A stretch of 64,000 nt of DNA from Neobacillus rhizophilus. GTDB taxonomy: Bacteria; Bacillota; Bacilli; Bacillales; Cytobacillaceae. The stretch covers positions 1,426,001 to 1,490,000 of the forward strand of contig NZ_JAGYPF010000001.1 of assembly GCF_018343535.1 (NCBI RefSeq), in the 5' to 3' direction. The position numbers and the translations under genes are program-made. Position 1 is the stretch's first letter, and the number at the start of each line of letters is the position of its first letter. Under the pieces are notes generated by a model that worked only from the letters and a program-made list of their open reading frames with translations, was not told the DNA's origin and ran no database searches. Positions 18,657-26,778 of this stretch are shown here, one piece after another.

Positions 18657-19673
18657 TTAACCGCCGATATAGGACATTTCGATTTTTTTTCGATTTTTGT
18701 TTGTTTCGGCCGTTCTTTCATCTGAATATCTATCATTTCTGCCATTCCAAATCTCCGCAATTCTTCCGGAAATTTGTTGGTCGGATGCGCCGTTTCTCAT
18801 AAAATTACGAAGATCTTGGCCATTGCCGTTAAATAAACAAGTAAAAATCTGGCCATTCGCAGAAAGACGGGCCCGGGTACAGCTGGAACAGAACGATTCC
18901 GAAACGGAGGTAATAAAACCAACATTGGCATCGGTACCTTTGTAGCGATAATGCTTAGCAACCTCACCATAGTAAGCAGGGTCAACCGGTTCCAATTCAA
19001 ATTCCGCCTTTAGCATTTCGTAAATTTCCTTTTTCGTCACAACATCATCCATTTTCCAGCCATTGGTGGAGCCAACATCCATATATTCAATATACCTCAG
19101 CTCCAGCCCTTTTTCTTTACAGAATTTAGCCATTGGAATAATGTCTTGGTCGTTTAAACCCTTTTTGACGACCATATTTAATTTTACGCCTAATCCTGCA
19201 TCTTTAGCAGCTTGAATTCCTTCAAGAACAGGACCGGTCCCAATTCCCCTGCCATTGATTTTGCCAAATAATTCATCATCAAGACTATCGAGGCTGATAT
19301 TCACTCTCTTCAAGCCTGCTTCCTTCAATTTCGCAGCCAATTTAGGAAGAAGAACGCCATTTGTTGTTAAGCCAATATCACTAAGGCCTTCAATTGCGGC
19401 AAGCTTTTCAATGAGAATCGGTAAATCCCTTCTTAACAGTGGCTCACCGCCTGTCAAGCGGATTTTTTTCACGCCTAGCCGCACGAAGATTTTTGCTAAC
19501 CGTTCAATTTCCTCATAGGTCAGAAGGGCGCTTCTTGGCAGAAATTCAAAATCCGGCCCGAATTGATCGGCTGGCATACAGTATTGACAACGAAAATTAC
19601 ATCTATCGATAACGGAAATTCTTAAATCCCTTAACGGTCTATTAAATTTATCTGTAATGATTGTTTTTTCCAT
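18657..19673 (-). CDS. moaA: GTP 3',8-cyclase MoaA
   Basis: Radical SAM enzyme for the first step of molybdopterin synthesis (GTP to 3',8-cyclic intermediate, with MoaC). The 338 residues hold the N-terminal cluster motif CNFRCQYC (about 24-31), [12 protein letters not shown], and the C-terminal cluster [19 protein letters not shown]. The end SYIGG is the conserved Gly-Gly tail needed for activity. The ATG follows a TTGGAG-type site. No MoaB, MoaC or MoaE is in this window. Pterin made here could serve both Mo enzymes and the tungsten-type AOR at 35772. Confidence 0.96.
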   Translation of the reverse strand: MEKTIITDKFNRPLRDLRISVIDRCNFRCQYCMPADQFGPDFEFLPRSALLTYEEIERLAKIFVRLGVKKIRLTGGEPLLRRDLPILIEKLAAIEGLSDIGLTTNGVLLPKLAAKLKEAGLKRVNISLDSLDDELFGKINGRGIGTGPVLEGIQAAKDAGLGVKLNMVVKKGLNDQDIIPMAKFCKEKGLELRYIEYMDVGSTNGWKMDDVVTKKEIYEMLKAEFELEPVDPAYYGEVAKHYRYKGTDANVGFITSVSESFCSSCTRARLSANGQIFTCLFNGNGQDLRNFMRNGASDQQISGRIAEIWNGRNDRYSDERTAETNKNRKKIEMSYIGG

Positions 19674-19898
19674 TTAATCAACTCCAATAAATAAAGAAGC
19701 TCATTTTAATACCATTGTAACAGATGGTTTAAAAAAATACTGTTACTTTCTTCACTATCCATATTTCCCTCAAAAAAAATCGTACAGTTTTCACTATATT
19801 GTCATTGTTTACTACTTCTACGTGACTAATCTTGATATAAAATGTTACTAACGAATCCAAGTTATTTATATAGAAATATAGTACAGGGGTGGAGAAAA

Positions 19899-20597
19899 AT
19901 GGTTACGACAATGAAACCAACTCATTCAATTGAAATAAAAGAACTGCTTAATTTTGCTGATCGGAAGTTTAAAAGTGAACGGGGAAGATTTCTATTTCAG
20001 GAAGGGATGCTTGCTGATGATTTATATGTCATTATCTCCGGTAAAATTCAAATCAGCAAAATTACAGCAGATGGGCGGGAGTTGTCACTAAGAATTTGCG
20101 GAGAAAACGATATTTGCGGAGAATTAACCCTTTTCACTGATAGTCCAAAATATTTATTAAGTGCCAAAGTTCTTGAAGAAGGTGAGATCGCGGCAATAAA
20201 AAAAGAAGTACTTGAAAGTGAAATTTTCCAAAACAGCAAGCTTGCCTTTGAATTTATGAAGTGGATGAGCGATCACTTCCGCAAAACGCAGACAAAATTT
20301 CGCGACCTTGTCCTAAACGGAAAGCGCGGCGCTTTATTTTCAACCTTAATCCGGATGACCAATAGCTATGGGGTACCAAAAAGTGATGGAATATTAATCG
20401 ATCTGCCGTTGACCAATCAAGAGCTGGCAAATTTCTGCGGCACTTCACGGGAAAGTACAAACCGTATCTTAAGTGAGCTGAAGCGTGATAACATCATTTC
20501 CATTAAACGAGGTAAAATTACCGTCCTCGATTTGCAATATTTAAAAGATGAAATTGGCTGTGAAAATTGTTCCACTGTTTATTGCAGCATTGAATAG
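19899..20597 (+). CDS. Fnr-type oxygen-sensing regulator, second paralogue
   Basis: 232-residue Crp/Fnr regulator starting at the ATG at 19899 (GGGTGGAG upstream). An earlier in-frame start at 19842 lacks a site. It keeps Asp136 (KFRDLVL) and C-terminal Cys221, Cys224, Cys229 (CENCSTVYC), so a [4Fe-4S] sensor is likely. It is plainly homologous to the first Fnr at 15163, sharing long identical stretches (KTQTKFRDLVL, PLTNQELANFCGTSRE), but the N-terminus and sensor loops differ. The recognition helix SRESTNRILSEL versus SREVVNRLLADL suggests overlapping but possibly not identical targets. Divergent from moaA. Confidence 0.88.
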   Translation: MVTTMKPTHSIEIKELLNFADRKFKSERGRFLFQEGMLADDLYVIISGKIQISKITADGRELSLRICGENDICGELTLFTDSPKYLLSAKVLEEGEIAAIKKEVLESEIFQNSKLAFEFMKWMSDHFRKTQTKFRDLVLNGKRGALFSTLIRMTNSYGVPKSDGILIDLPLTNQELANFCGTSRESTNRILSELKRDNIISIKRGKITVLDLQYLKDEIGCENCSTVYCSIE

Positions 20598-20608
20598 TTT
20601 TTTGAGAG

Positions 20609-20633
20609 GAGGCAATCGAGAATCGATTGCCTC
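20609..20633. terminator. Bidirectional terminator between fnr paralogue and radical SAM gene
   Basis: GAGGCAATCGA/TCGATTGCCTC perfect stem with loop GAA. T-rich tracts lie on both sides. Confidence 0.75.
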
Positions 20634-20640
20634 TATAAAT

Positions 20641-21765
20641 TTATTGTGTTTGTTTTTCCCTTAAAGACTTAGGAATATAAACGCAGAATGGTTCACTTTC
20701 TAAATAATCCCCAGTCATGGCGTATGCCCTTGATCTTGAGCCGCCGCATACATGTCGGAATTCACAGACACCGCATTTCCCTTTAAATCCATCTGGATTT
20801 CTAAGTGCCTTAAAGATTGGCGACTCGCGATAAATTTCCGCCAAAGGGGTTTCCCTAATATTTCCTGCTTTAACCGGAAGCAGGCCGCTCGGATAGACAT
20901 CTCCAATATGAGAAATAAACACAAAGCCATTGCCGTCATTTACACCCTTTGGTGCACGGCCTAGGCCATCAATCGAGCCAGTTAAGCCTTTTTCTGTCAA
21001 CGCAGATAAATAGCTGATCTCCTCCGTCTGTTCTTTGGCTTCACGCATTTTTTGCTGGATTACTACACGGCGGTAATGCATCGCCTCCGTGGTTTTAATA
21101 TCAAAAGGAACTCGCTTGCTTAGATCATAGAGCCATCTTAGCACCTTTTCATGCTCCACAGGCGATATCATATCAGATGCCTGTCCCCTTCCGGTGGGAA
21201 CAAGGAAAAAGACACTCCACAGAACACATTTTAATTCTTCAACCAATTTCGCCATTTCATCAAGATGTTCGTAATTATATCTGGATACTACGGTGTTAAT
21301 CTGAATCGGCATTTCCAGTTCATGTAAATATTTAATTCGTTCCATTGTTAAGTCAAAAGAGCCCGCTGTCCCACGAAAATGGTCATGAATCTCAGCAGTA
21401 GGACCATCAAGGCTGAACGCCCAACGAGAAAGTCCGACTTCTTTAGCCTTACGCATTGCATCAATTGTTACGTTAGGAGTAGCGCTTGGTGTCATCGAAA
21501 CACGTACCCCTTTTGAGACTGCGTATTTGGTAATTTCAAAAATATCCTCTCTCATAAGCGGATCTCCGCCGGTAAATACAAGAAGCGGATTATTCATTTC
21601 ATATATCTGATCAATCAAATGCTTGCCTTCTTCAAGCGTAAGTTCTCGAGGGTCCCTCGTATACTGGGCATCTGCACGGCAGTGCAGACATTTTAATTGA
21701 CATGCTCGAGTTAGTTCCCAAATGACAATAAACGGATCTTTATTAAAGTCTCGGCTAAAATCCAT
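20641..21765 (-). CDS. Radical SAM/SPASM protein, NirJ/AhbD-like, substrate unknown
   Basis: 374-residue radical SAM enzyme. The SAM cluster motif is Cys22-x3-Cys26-x2-Cys29 (ACQLKCLHC), with the glycine-rich FTGGDPLMRED segment. A C-terminal SPASM-type cluster is indicated by Cys331, Cys334, Cys340 and Cys361 (CGVCEFRHVC...EPFC). The overall shape and the FISHIGDVYPSGLLP segment resemble NirJ/AhbD tetrapyrrole enzymes and unassigned relatives. It is not MoaA. The gene has a perfect Fnr box at -41.5 and stands next to Moco genes, so an anaerobic role is likely. A heme-like or peptide substrate, or maturation of a redox enzyme, are all open. Confidence 0.85.
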   Translation of the reverse strand: MDFSRDFNKDPFIVIWELTRACQLKCLHCRADAQYTRDPRELTLEEGKHLIDQIYEMNNPLLVFTGGDPLMREDIFEITKYAVSKGVRVSMTPSATPNVTIDAMRKAKEVGLSRWAFSLDGPTAEIHDHFRGTAGSFDLTMERIKYLHELEMPIQINTVVSRYNYEHLDEMAKLVEELKCVLWSVFFLVPTGRGQASDMISPVEHEKVLRWLYDLSKRVPFDIKTTEAMHYRRVVIQQKMREAKEQTEEISYLSALTEKGLTGSIDGLGRAPKGVNDGNGFVFISHIGDVYPSGLLPVKAGNIRETPLAEIYRESPIFKALRNPDGFKGKCGVCEFRHVCGGSRSRAYAMTGDYLESEPFCVYIPKSLREKQTQ

Positions 21766-21848
21766 CTTGAAACGCCTCCTATAAAACGGCTAGTTCAAAC
21801 TAAATAGCCTTATTACTTCGTATTATAAAGGTGTTTATGTTTGAAAAA

Positions 21849-21864
21849 AGTGAACTACCTCACA
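21849..21864 (-). promoter_or_regulatory. Fnr box in front of the radical SAM gene
   Basis: Minus-strand TGTGA-GGTAGT-TCACT matches the Fnr consensus at all fixed positions. A TATAAT -10 at 21822-21827 predicts a transcription start near 21815, putting the box centre at -41.5, the same geometry as at scdA. Confidence 0.85.
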
Positions 21865-21900
21865 ATCTGCTTTCATTATATGGACGATTTGTGAATATAA

Positions 21901-23724
21901 AAGAGGCTGGGACATAACTAGTTTCTATAAATAAAAAACGTGAAATCGCAGCGGTGATTTCACGTTTTTTATTTTATCTCTAATCTAAGTGGACAAGATC
22001 TTACGATCTTGCCGCATATTTTCTTAAGTTTACGGCCATTAATGCAAAGCCGATGTCGTTTTCAACTTTCGATTTTCCACGTACAGAAAATCGAGTGAAA
22101 CCTAAATTAGCCTTCAGAAATCCAAAAATTGGTTCCACGTCAATTTTACGTTGACGATAAATAGCACCAGTTTTTTCATCTGAAAGCTTCTCTCTTATAT
22201 ATTCTTTTTGTTTTTCCCACTTCTCATTTATCATAAGCTTACGGTTCTTTCCTTCTTGCGCCTTCGTACAGTTTACTCGAAGTGGACAATTCGTACAGTC
22301 TTCACATTCATAAATTTTAAACGTGCGCTGGAACCCTGATTTATCTGTTCTATTCGAATGATATTGAAACCTTACTTGTTTTCCGTTCGGACAGGTATAG
22401 GCATCGATTTCTTCATCATAGAACCAATTGCTCGTTTTAAAAGGATCCTTTTTAGATTTTTTCTTTTGTTCATTTAAGTAGTGACCGTATGTAATCAGCG
22501 GTGTACGTTTGCGCTTTGTTAGTATGTCATCGTAATTTTGTTCGCTGCCATATCCTGCATCTGCGACGATATGTTCAGGCAATGAAAAATATTGCTCAAT
22601 TTGATTGAGAAATGGCGTAAGTGTTTTTGTATCCGTTGGATTAGAAAAAATACCGTAGGCAAGTGTATATTGTCCTTCAGACGCTATTTGAAGATTATAA
22701 CCAGGCTTTAATTGCCCGTTTTTCATATAATCATCCTTCATTCGCATGAATGTCGCATCGGGGTCTGTTTTCGAATAACTATTCCGTTTGCCAAAGATCT
22801 CGAAATCTTTTTGATATCTCTGCTTTCGTTCAATCAAATTAGAGATCTGTTTCGCGATTTGTTTAGGTGTTTTTCGTTCGCTACGCAACTTTTTGCGTTC
22901 ATTGACATCACTAGAATTCTCAATTTGTTCCGTATATTCTTCGATGACTTCCTCTAGCTTTTTAGTGATTTGAGATAGTTCTTCCATTGAAAGTTGTTCG
23001 TTATTTTCTCGTGTTATTTCAGGGATAATTTGTTTTTCAAGCAACTCATTATAAATCTGATTAGACTTCTCCACCAAATTCGTATTATATTTTTCAACGG
23101 ATTTCTTCCATACAAATGTGAATTTATTAGCGTTCGCTTCGATTTTTGTACCATCAATAAAAATCGCTTCTTGATCGATTAGCTTTTCCTGCACAAGTTG
23201 GCAGCGAAACTGAACAAAACATTGACGAATCAATTCTTTCATTTCTGGATGTACACGGTAACGATTGATTGTACGGTAACTTGGTTCATAGCCCTGAGCT
23301 AGCCACATCATACGGATACTATCTTTCACCAGACCCTCAATTTTTCTGCCTGAAAAGGCAGATTGCGTGTAACCACATAAAATAATCTTAAGCATCATGC
23401 GTGGGTGATGAGCAGGACAACCGGTATGTCGTAGGAAAGAGTCGAAGACTCCTGCAGGAATACTCTCTACTAAATGGTGAATTGAGAAAGCAATATCATT
23501 TTCTTGTAATTTAACTTCTAAATCTAAAGGTAAAATCAGTTGATTCATGTTATAATCTTTAAACATAAGGACACTTCTTTCTGATTTGATTTTGGTAGGG
23601 GTACTTAAATTTTATCAGAAGATGTCCTTTTTGTTATGAAAAAAATTAAAGCCTGTGAAATTTTACTGCTCGTAAAATTTCACAGGCTTTTTCGGTTCTA
23701 GAGGGGGTTTTGTCCCAGCCTCTT
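21901..23724 (-). mobile_element. Intact IS1182-family insertion sequence
   Basis: The ends are inverted repeats: left AAGAGGCTGGGACATAAC, right (reversed) AAGAGGCTGGGACAAAAC. One intact transposase fills the element. Hairpins lie inside each end: a 13-base stem AAAACGTGAAATC/GATTTCACGTTTT near the left and AAGCCTGTGAAATTTTAC/GTAAAATTTCACAGGCTT near the right, probably stopping transcription into or out of the element. No clear target duplication is visible beyond a few TA-rich bases. The right end supplies the last base of the dsrE-like stop codon. The left end stops 36 bases short of the Fnr box of the radical SAM gene. Confidence 0.88.
22001..23566 (-). CDS. IS1182-family DDE transposase
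   Basis: 521-residue transposase without frameshift. Domains in order: N-terminal DUF772-like helices (SIHHLVESIPAGVFDSFL...HPRMMLKIILCGY), DDE core with first Asp in IFIDGTKIEANANKFTFVWKKS, second in HIVADAGYGSEQNY and Glu in RQRKIDVEPIFGFLKANLGFTRFSVRG. A zinc-ribbon-like cluster interrupts the core (YECEDCTNCPLRVNC). It is the only gene of the element and appears able to move it. Confidence 0.93.
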   Translation of the reverse strand: MFKDYNMNQLILPLDLEVKLQENDIAFSIHHLVESIPAGVFDSFLRHTGCPAHHPRMMLKIILCGYTQSAFSGRKIEGLVKDSIRMMWLAQGYEPSYRTINRYRVHPEMKELIRQCFVQFRCQLVQEKLIDQEAIFIDGTKIEANANKFTFVWKKSVEKYNTNLVEKSNQIYNELLEKQIIPEITRENNEQLSMEELSQITKKLEEVIEEYTEQIENSSDVNERKKLRSERKTPKQIAKQISNLIERKQRYQKDFEIFGKRNSYSKTDPDATFMRMKDDYMKNGQLKPGYNLQIASEGQYTLAYGIFSNPTDTKTLTPFLNQIEQYFSLPEHIVADAGYGSEQNYDDILTKRKRTPLITYGHYLNEQKKKSKKDPFKTSNWFYDEEIDAYTCPNGKQVRFQYHSNRTDKSGFQRTFKIYECEDCTNCPLRVNCTKAQEGKNRKLMINEKWEKQKEYIREKLSDEKTGAIYRQRKIDVEPIFGFLKANLGFTRFSVRGKSKVENDIGFALMAVNLRKYAARS

Positions 23725-24062
23725 TATGAGATGGTTAAAACTTCGTATTTTGAAGACAGCTCAACAAAGTCAGCCATTCCGCTTATTTTGCCAACTGTTA
23801 ATTTTTCGCTAACACCGTAGTGGTCGGCACAGGTTTTACACGCAAAAATGTTAACACCTTTATCCTCCAACTCTTTTAAATGAACGGATACAAAGGAATC
23901 CTCAGTCAACGTTAATACCCCACTGTTCATGCAAAAAACAGCTGCTGGGAGTTCCTCTCTTTGTTTTAAAACAGTAAAGAAAGTCTCTAAAACATTCTCC
24001 CCTAAAACCTGATCGCCTTTACCCAACTGATTTGAACTAACTAAAATGACTTTATTTTTCAT
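23724..24062 (-). CDS. DsrE-family protein, resembling the C-terminal half of YedF
   Basis: 112-residue single-domain protein of the DsrE/DsrF sulfur-handling fold. It starts KVILVSSNQLGKGDQVLGENVLETF, has AAVFCMNSGVLTLTEDS and a conserved pair of cysteines in NIFACKTCADHYGV, like the C-terminal domain of the selenium/sulfur protein YedF, but lacks the TusA-like N-terminal domain. It lies 17 bases after yitW, probably in one operon. Its stop codon TAA uses the first base of the adjacent insertion sequence end, so the last residues may have been altered by insertion. Confidence 0.8.
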   Translation of the reverse strand: MKNKVILVSSNQLGKGDQVLGENVLETFFTVLKQREELPAAVFCMNSGVLTLTEDSFVSVHLKELEDKGVNIFACKTCADHYGVSEKLTVGKISGMADFVELSSKYEVLTIS

Positions 24063-24079
24063 CCTGCTGAAGGTCCTCC

Positions 24080-24388
24080 TTAACGAATTCCCAGTGCAAT
24101 TTTTGCATAACGGGACATCATGTCCTTATTCCAAGGAGGATTCCAGACGATATTGACATCGACATCCTTGACTTCCGGGATATCAGCCAATGCTCTTTTT
24201 ACCTGATCAACAATTGTACCGGCAAGTGGGCAGCCCATTGCTGTTAATGTCATAGTAACCGTCAGTTTTCCCTCGTCGTCCATTTCAGTATTATATATTA
24301 AGCCTAAATTGACGATATCGACGCCAAGCTCAGGGTCAATAACAAGCTCAAGGGCACCCATTATATTTTCTTTTAGATCTTCATTCAT
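24080..24388 (-). CDS. yitW: MIP18/DUF59-type iron-sulfur assembly protein YitW
   Basis: Iron-sulfur cluster assembly or carriage factor of the SufT/PaaD family. The 102 residues begin MNEDLKENIMGALELVIDPELGVDIVNLGLIY and contain the conserved Cys in TAMGCPLAGTI and the end WNPPWNKDMMSRYAKIALGI. The start at 24388 has AGGAGTGA upstream. A longer in-frame reading to 24472 crosses the promoter (TATAAT) and is rejected. First gene of a small operon with the DsrE protein. Divergent from yitU. Confidence 0.9.
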   Translation of the reverse strand: MNEDLKENIMGALELVIDPELGVDIVNLGLIYNTEMDDEGKLTVTMTLTAMGCPLAGTIVDQVKRALADIPEVKDVDVNIVWNPPWNKDMMSRYAKIALGIR

Positions 24389-24555
24389 TTTATCTTCACT
24401 CCTGTTCAGTTTTATTGTAACCATTATAACAAAAGGTATTTCGAAAACCAGTATAGCGCGTTTCAGAAACATTTGAAGTGAATTTTTTTACAGTTTTAAT
24501 ATAAATTGATAACATATTGATAATAGAAACAAATACTTCCAAAGAGAGGTTTCAA

Positions 24556-25368
24556 ATGACAGATAGACATTTAATTGCATTGGACTTAGACGGAACTTTA
24601 TTAAAAGATGATAAAACGATTTCGGAAAAAACGAAGGAAGTTTTAAGAAAAGCAAGAGAAGATGGCCATATCGTGATGATCGCCACTGGGAGGCCATATC
24701 GTTCCAGCGAAATGTATTATCGAGAGTTGGATTTAGATACCCCAATTGTTAATTTCAATGGAGCCTTCATGCATCATCCCCGGAATCCGAAATGGGGCTT
24801 TTTCCATGAGCCGCTTGATATTAGCGTGGCAAAAGATATCGTGGAGGCCTGCCGCAGCTTTCATTTTCACAACATAATTGCTGAAGTGATGGATGATGTT
24901 TACTTCCATTATCATGACCAAAAGCTGATTGAGATTTTTAATTTTGGCAATCCCAATATTACCACAGGTGATTTAAGCAATTATTTGAAGGATTCACCGA
25001 CAAGCCTGCTCATCCATACAGAGGAAGACCAATTAAAGAAGATCCGCGGCCATCTATCTGACGCCCATGCCGAAGTCATCGATCACCGCAGTTGGGCTGC
25101 CCCATGGCATGTTATCGAAATCATTAAGTCCGGCTTAAATAAGGCAGTAGGGTTAAAAAAAGCGGCGGATTATTATGGTATCTCCAAACAAAGAGTGATT
25201 GCCTTTGGTGATGAGGATAATGACTTAGAAATGCTTGAATATGCCGGTTATGGAATTGCGATGGGAAATGGCATTGACCAAGTGAAAAATATCGCCAATG
25301 ATGTTACCCTTACCAATGAAGAAGATGGAGTCGCAGAATATTTGACTGATTTGTTACGTTTAAAATAA
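24556..25368 (+). CDS. yitU: Cof-type HAD phosphatase YitU
   Basis: Haloacid-dehalogenase family phosphatase, 270 residues from the ATG at 24556 (AGAGAGG upstream). Motif I LDLDGTLLKDD gives the nucleophile Asp, motif II is MIATGRPY, the Lys of motif III lies in KSGLNKAVGLKKAADYYG, and motif IV is AFGDEDNDLEML. The C2-type cap sits between motifs II and III. In B. subtilis some members dephosphorylate flavin precursors or sugar phosphates. The substrate here is not readable. Confidence 0.9.
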   Translation: MTDRHLIALDLDGTLLKDDKTISEKTKEVLRKAREDGHIVMIATGRPYRSSEMYYRELDLDTPIVNFNGAFMHHPRNPKWGFFHEPLDISVAKDIVEACRSFHFHNIIAEVMDDVYFHYHDQKLIEIFNFGNPNITTGDLSNYLKDSPTSLLIHTEEDQLKKIRGHLSDAHAEVIDHRSWAAPWHVIEIIKSGLNKAVGLKKAADYYGISKQRVIAFGDEDNDLEMLEYAGYGIAMGNGIDQVKNIANDVTLTNEEDGVAEYLTDLLRLK

Positions 25369-25482
25369 TTACATCTAGTCACCATTGTTTACCTATATGA
25401 ACCCCTCAATGTTGGAGCATACTATGGATGAGGCAGCGAAGCTGTTTCAATCCGAGCTTTTTAGCATATTGGAGGGATTCGA

Positions 25483-25635
25483 ATGGGTAGATCAAACAAA
25501 TCAAAACGCTTTGTCCAGCAAGGAAAGGATTCGGTCAACAAGCATTCAGAACGGATTCCTTATCACATGACCTACGCTGAAGCGGAAGCTCAGAAAATGG
25601 CCAATGTGCAAGAATCCTCGCTTGGAGGAATTTAA
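25483..25635 (+). CDS. Small 50-residue protein of unknown function
   Basis: Not recognised. The ATG at 25483 has GGAGGG 7 bases upstream. The product is basic at the N-terminus (MGRSNKSKRFVQQGKDSV) with a C-terminal EAEAQKMANVQESS stretch and no membrane segment. Its stop lies 2 bases before the next ATG (yizC-like), so the pair is probably cotranscribed and coupled. The style resembles small spore or stress proteins of Bacillus, but that is only an impression. Confidence 0.6.
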   Translation: MGRSNKSKRFVQQGKDSVNKHSERIPYHMTYAEAEAQKMANVQESSLGGI

Positions 25636-25637
25636 CG

Positions 25638-25823
25638 ATGGGTAACCGTTTATTCCAGGAAGCACGTAGATTTGTTGAATCGGCAATAACTGCCGGCCCA
25701 GGTGAACGTGACACAGCAGTGGCAAAAGCCAAGAATGCCCTAAGTTCTGCTTATGCCAACTCGACGGTCGCTGAGCAAAGACAGCTCCAAGAAATGCAAC
25801 AAGAGCTTGACCAGATCCAATAA
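25638..25823 (+). CDS. yizC: DUF3813 family small protein (YizC-like)
   Basis: 61-residue helical protein (MGNRLFQEARRFVESAITAG...) ending LQEMQQELDQIQ, with an Ala/Lys-rich middle. This fits the DUF3813 family of Bacillus. A GGAGG site inside the preceding gene precedes the ATG. It sits between yitU and the BsuPI gene, as B. subtilis yizC does from memory. Function unknown. Confidence 0.75.
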   Translation: MGNRLFQEARRFVESAITAGPGERDTAVAKAKNALSSAYANSTVAEQRQLQEMQQELDQIQ

Positions 25824-25824
25824 T

Positions 25825-25948
25825 AAGAAAAGCGGAAGCGCCTTGAACAGGGGCGACAGGCATAAGACGAGCCTGCTAGAAGGCTGCCTTTTAGCCTTCT
25901 TGACGATTGGCTGTAGACCTGCGAGCCCCTAGGCGCTGAAGCTGGACA
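25825..25948 (+). repeat. 124-base intergenic repeat with complementary ends
   Basis: Begins AAGAAAAGCGGAAGCGCCTTG and ends AGGCGCTGAAGCTGGACA. The ends pair (AGC..AGCGCCT with AGGCGCT..AGCT) and an internal AGAAGGCT/AGCCTTCT hairpin lies in the middle. Its joined ends recur at 2686-2720, and the start recurs in the terminator at 25959. No reading frame fits. Probably a non-autonomous repeat of Bacillaceae. Confidence 0.75.
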
Positions 25949-25958
25949 GTAAATGAGG

Positions 25959-25995
25959 AAAGCGGAAGTACCTAGGGAGGCGACTTCCGCTTTTT
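25959..25995. terminator. Bidirectional terminator between yizC and the BsuPI gene
   Basis: AAAGCGGAAGT/ACTTCCGCTTT stem followed by TTTTTT. Its left arm repeats the start of the adjacent repeat (AAAGCGGAAG). Confidence 0.7.
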
Positions 25996-26760
25996 TCATT
26001 CAAATCTTTCTAATAATGCAGGGTAAGGATTACTCCTCTTGCCCTCAGCATTTTTTTCATAAAAATTCAGAAAGACCCCACCATGGTTTGGAAGCTTTTC
26101 AGCTGGAATCTGAATATCTACCTTAAAAGGTCTCCATTTATCACCTTTTCCGGCAACATCAAGCTTTTGCTCCCTCAGGAATTCTCTATGCCCATCCTCC
26201 ACTGAATAATAAACCAACCTGTTTGGTGACTTTACTTCTCCGCTGACTTGGTAGTTTCCTTTTGTTCCTGATATTTTTATATTTCGGAAAACAGCATTTT
26301 CCTCAGGTACATATATTTTTTGCATTATGTTCAGTTTCGAGCGGTCAGTTACTGGCTTGCTGTTCAAGCTTGCTGCCCTTAAAACGGCTTGGATGGTATA
26401 TTCCCCCGCTGGAACTCTTTTTCCCATAAAATGATAGTCCCATGTCTCAAGCCATTTCTTGCTACCATGTGCTTTAAGACTGATGGTTTGAAACGCCTGA
26501 AGGAAAAACCGGCCTTTTGAGTAGTCATATACTTCACGGCCCGCAGTATCAAAAATTTTAATTTCATAAAATTGTGAAGTGGGAAATTCAAAATGGAGCG
26601 GGAAATCCTCCTCATTTTTTAAAAACATTTCGATCGTTAATTGCTCAGGCATGCTTGTTGGGATTACATAAAATTTGTATGCCAATTGGTCCACCCCATT
26701 TGCATCTGTTTTTATTACCATAGGAAAGAAAAGTAACATGATACAACATAATATACGCAT
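25996..26760 (-). CDS. BsuPI-domain protein (proteinase inhibitor-like), secreted
   Basis: 254-residue protein. Residues about 30-125 match the BsuPI fold of the B. subtilis intracellular proteinase inhibitor: TIEMFLKNEEDFPLHFEFPTSQFYEIKIFDTAGREVYDYSKGRFFLQAFQTISL, then KKWLETWDY and RVPAGEYTIQAVL. Unlike the classical cytoplasmic inhibitor, it starts with a signal-like hydrophobic segment (MRILCCIMLLFFPMVI) and adds a C-terminal beta-rich domain (about 150-250). Export is therefore likely. The position next to yitT matches B. subtilis ipi. AAAGGAG precedes the ATG. Confidence 0.8.
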   Translation of the reverse strand: MRILCCIMLLFFPMVIKTDANGVDQLAYKFYVIPTSMPEQLTIEMFLKNEEDFPLHFEFPTSQFYEIKIFDTAGREVYDYSKGRFFLQAFQTISLKAHGSKKWLETWDYHFMGKRVPAGEYTIQAVLRAASLNSKPVTDRSKLNIMQKIYVPEENAVFRNIKISGTKGNYQVSGEVKSPNRLVYYSVEDGHREFLREQKLDVAGKGDKWRPFKVDIQIPAEKLPNHGGVFLNFYEKNAEGKRSNPYPALLERFE

Positions 26761-26778
26761 ATGGAGCTCCTTTTTCCT

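Noticed and set aside
22712..23182. Plus-strand open frames inside the transposase gene
   Set aside because: Shadows of the transposase; no ribosome sites and low-complexity Phe/Ile-rich products.
25385..25570. 61-codon plus-strand frame after yitU
   Set aside because: Overlaps the better-supported 50-residue gene and lacks a ribosome site.
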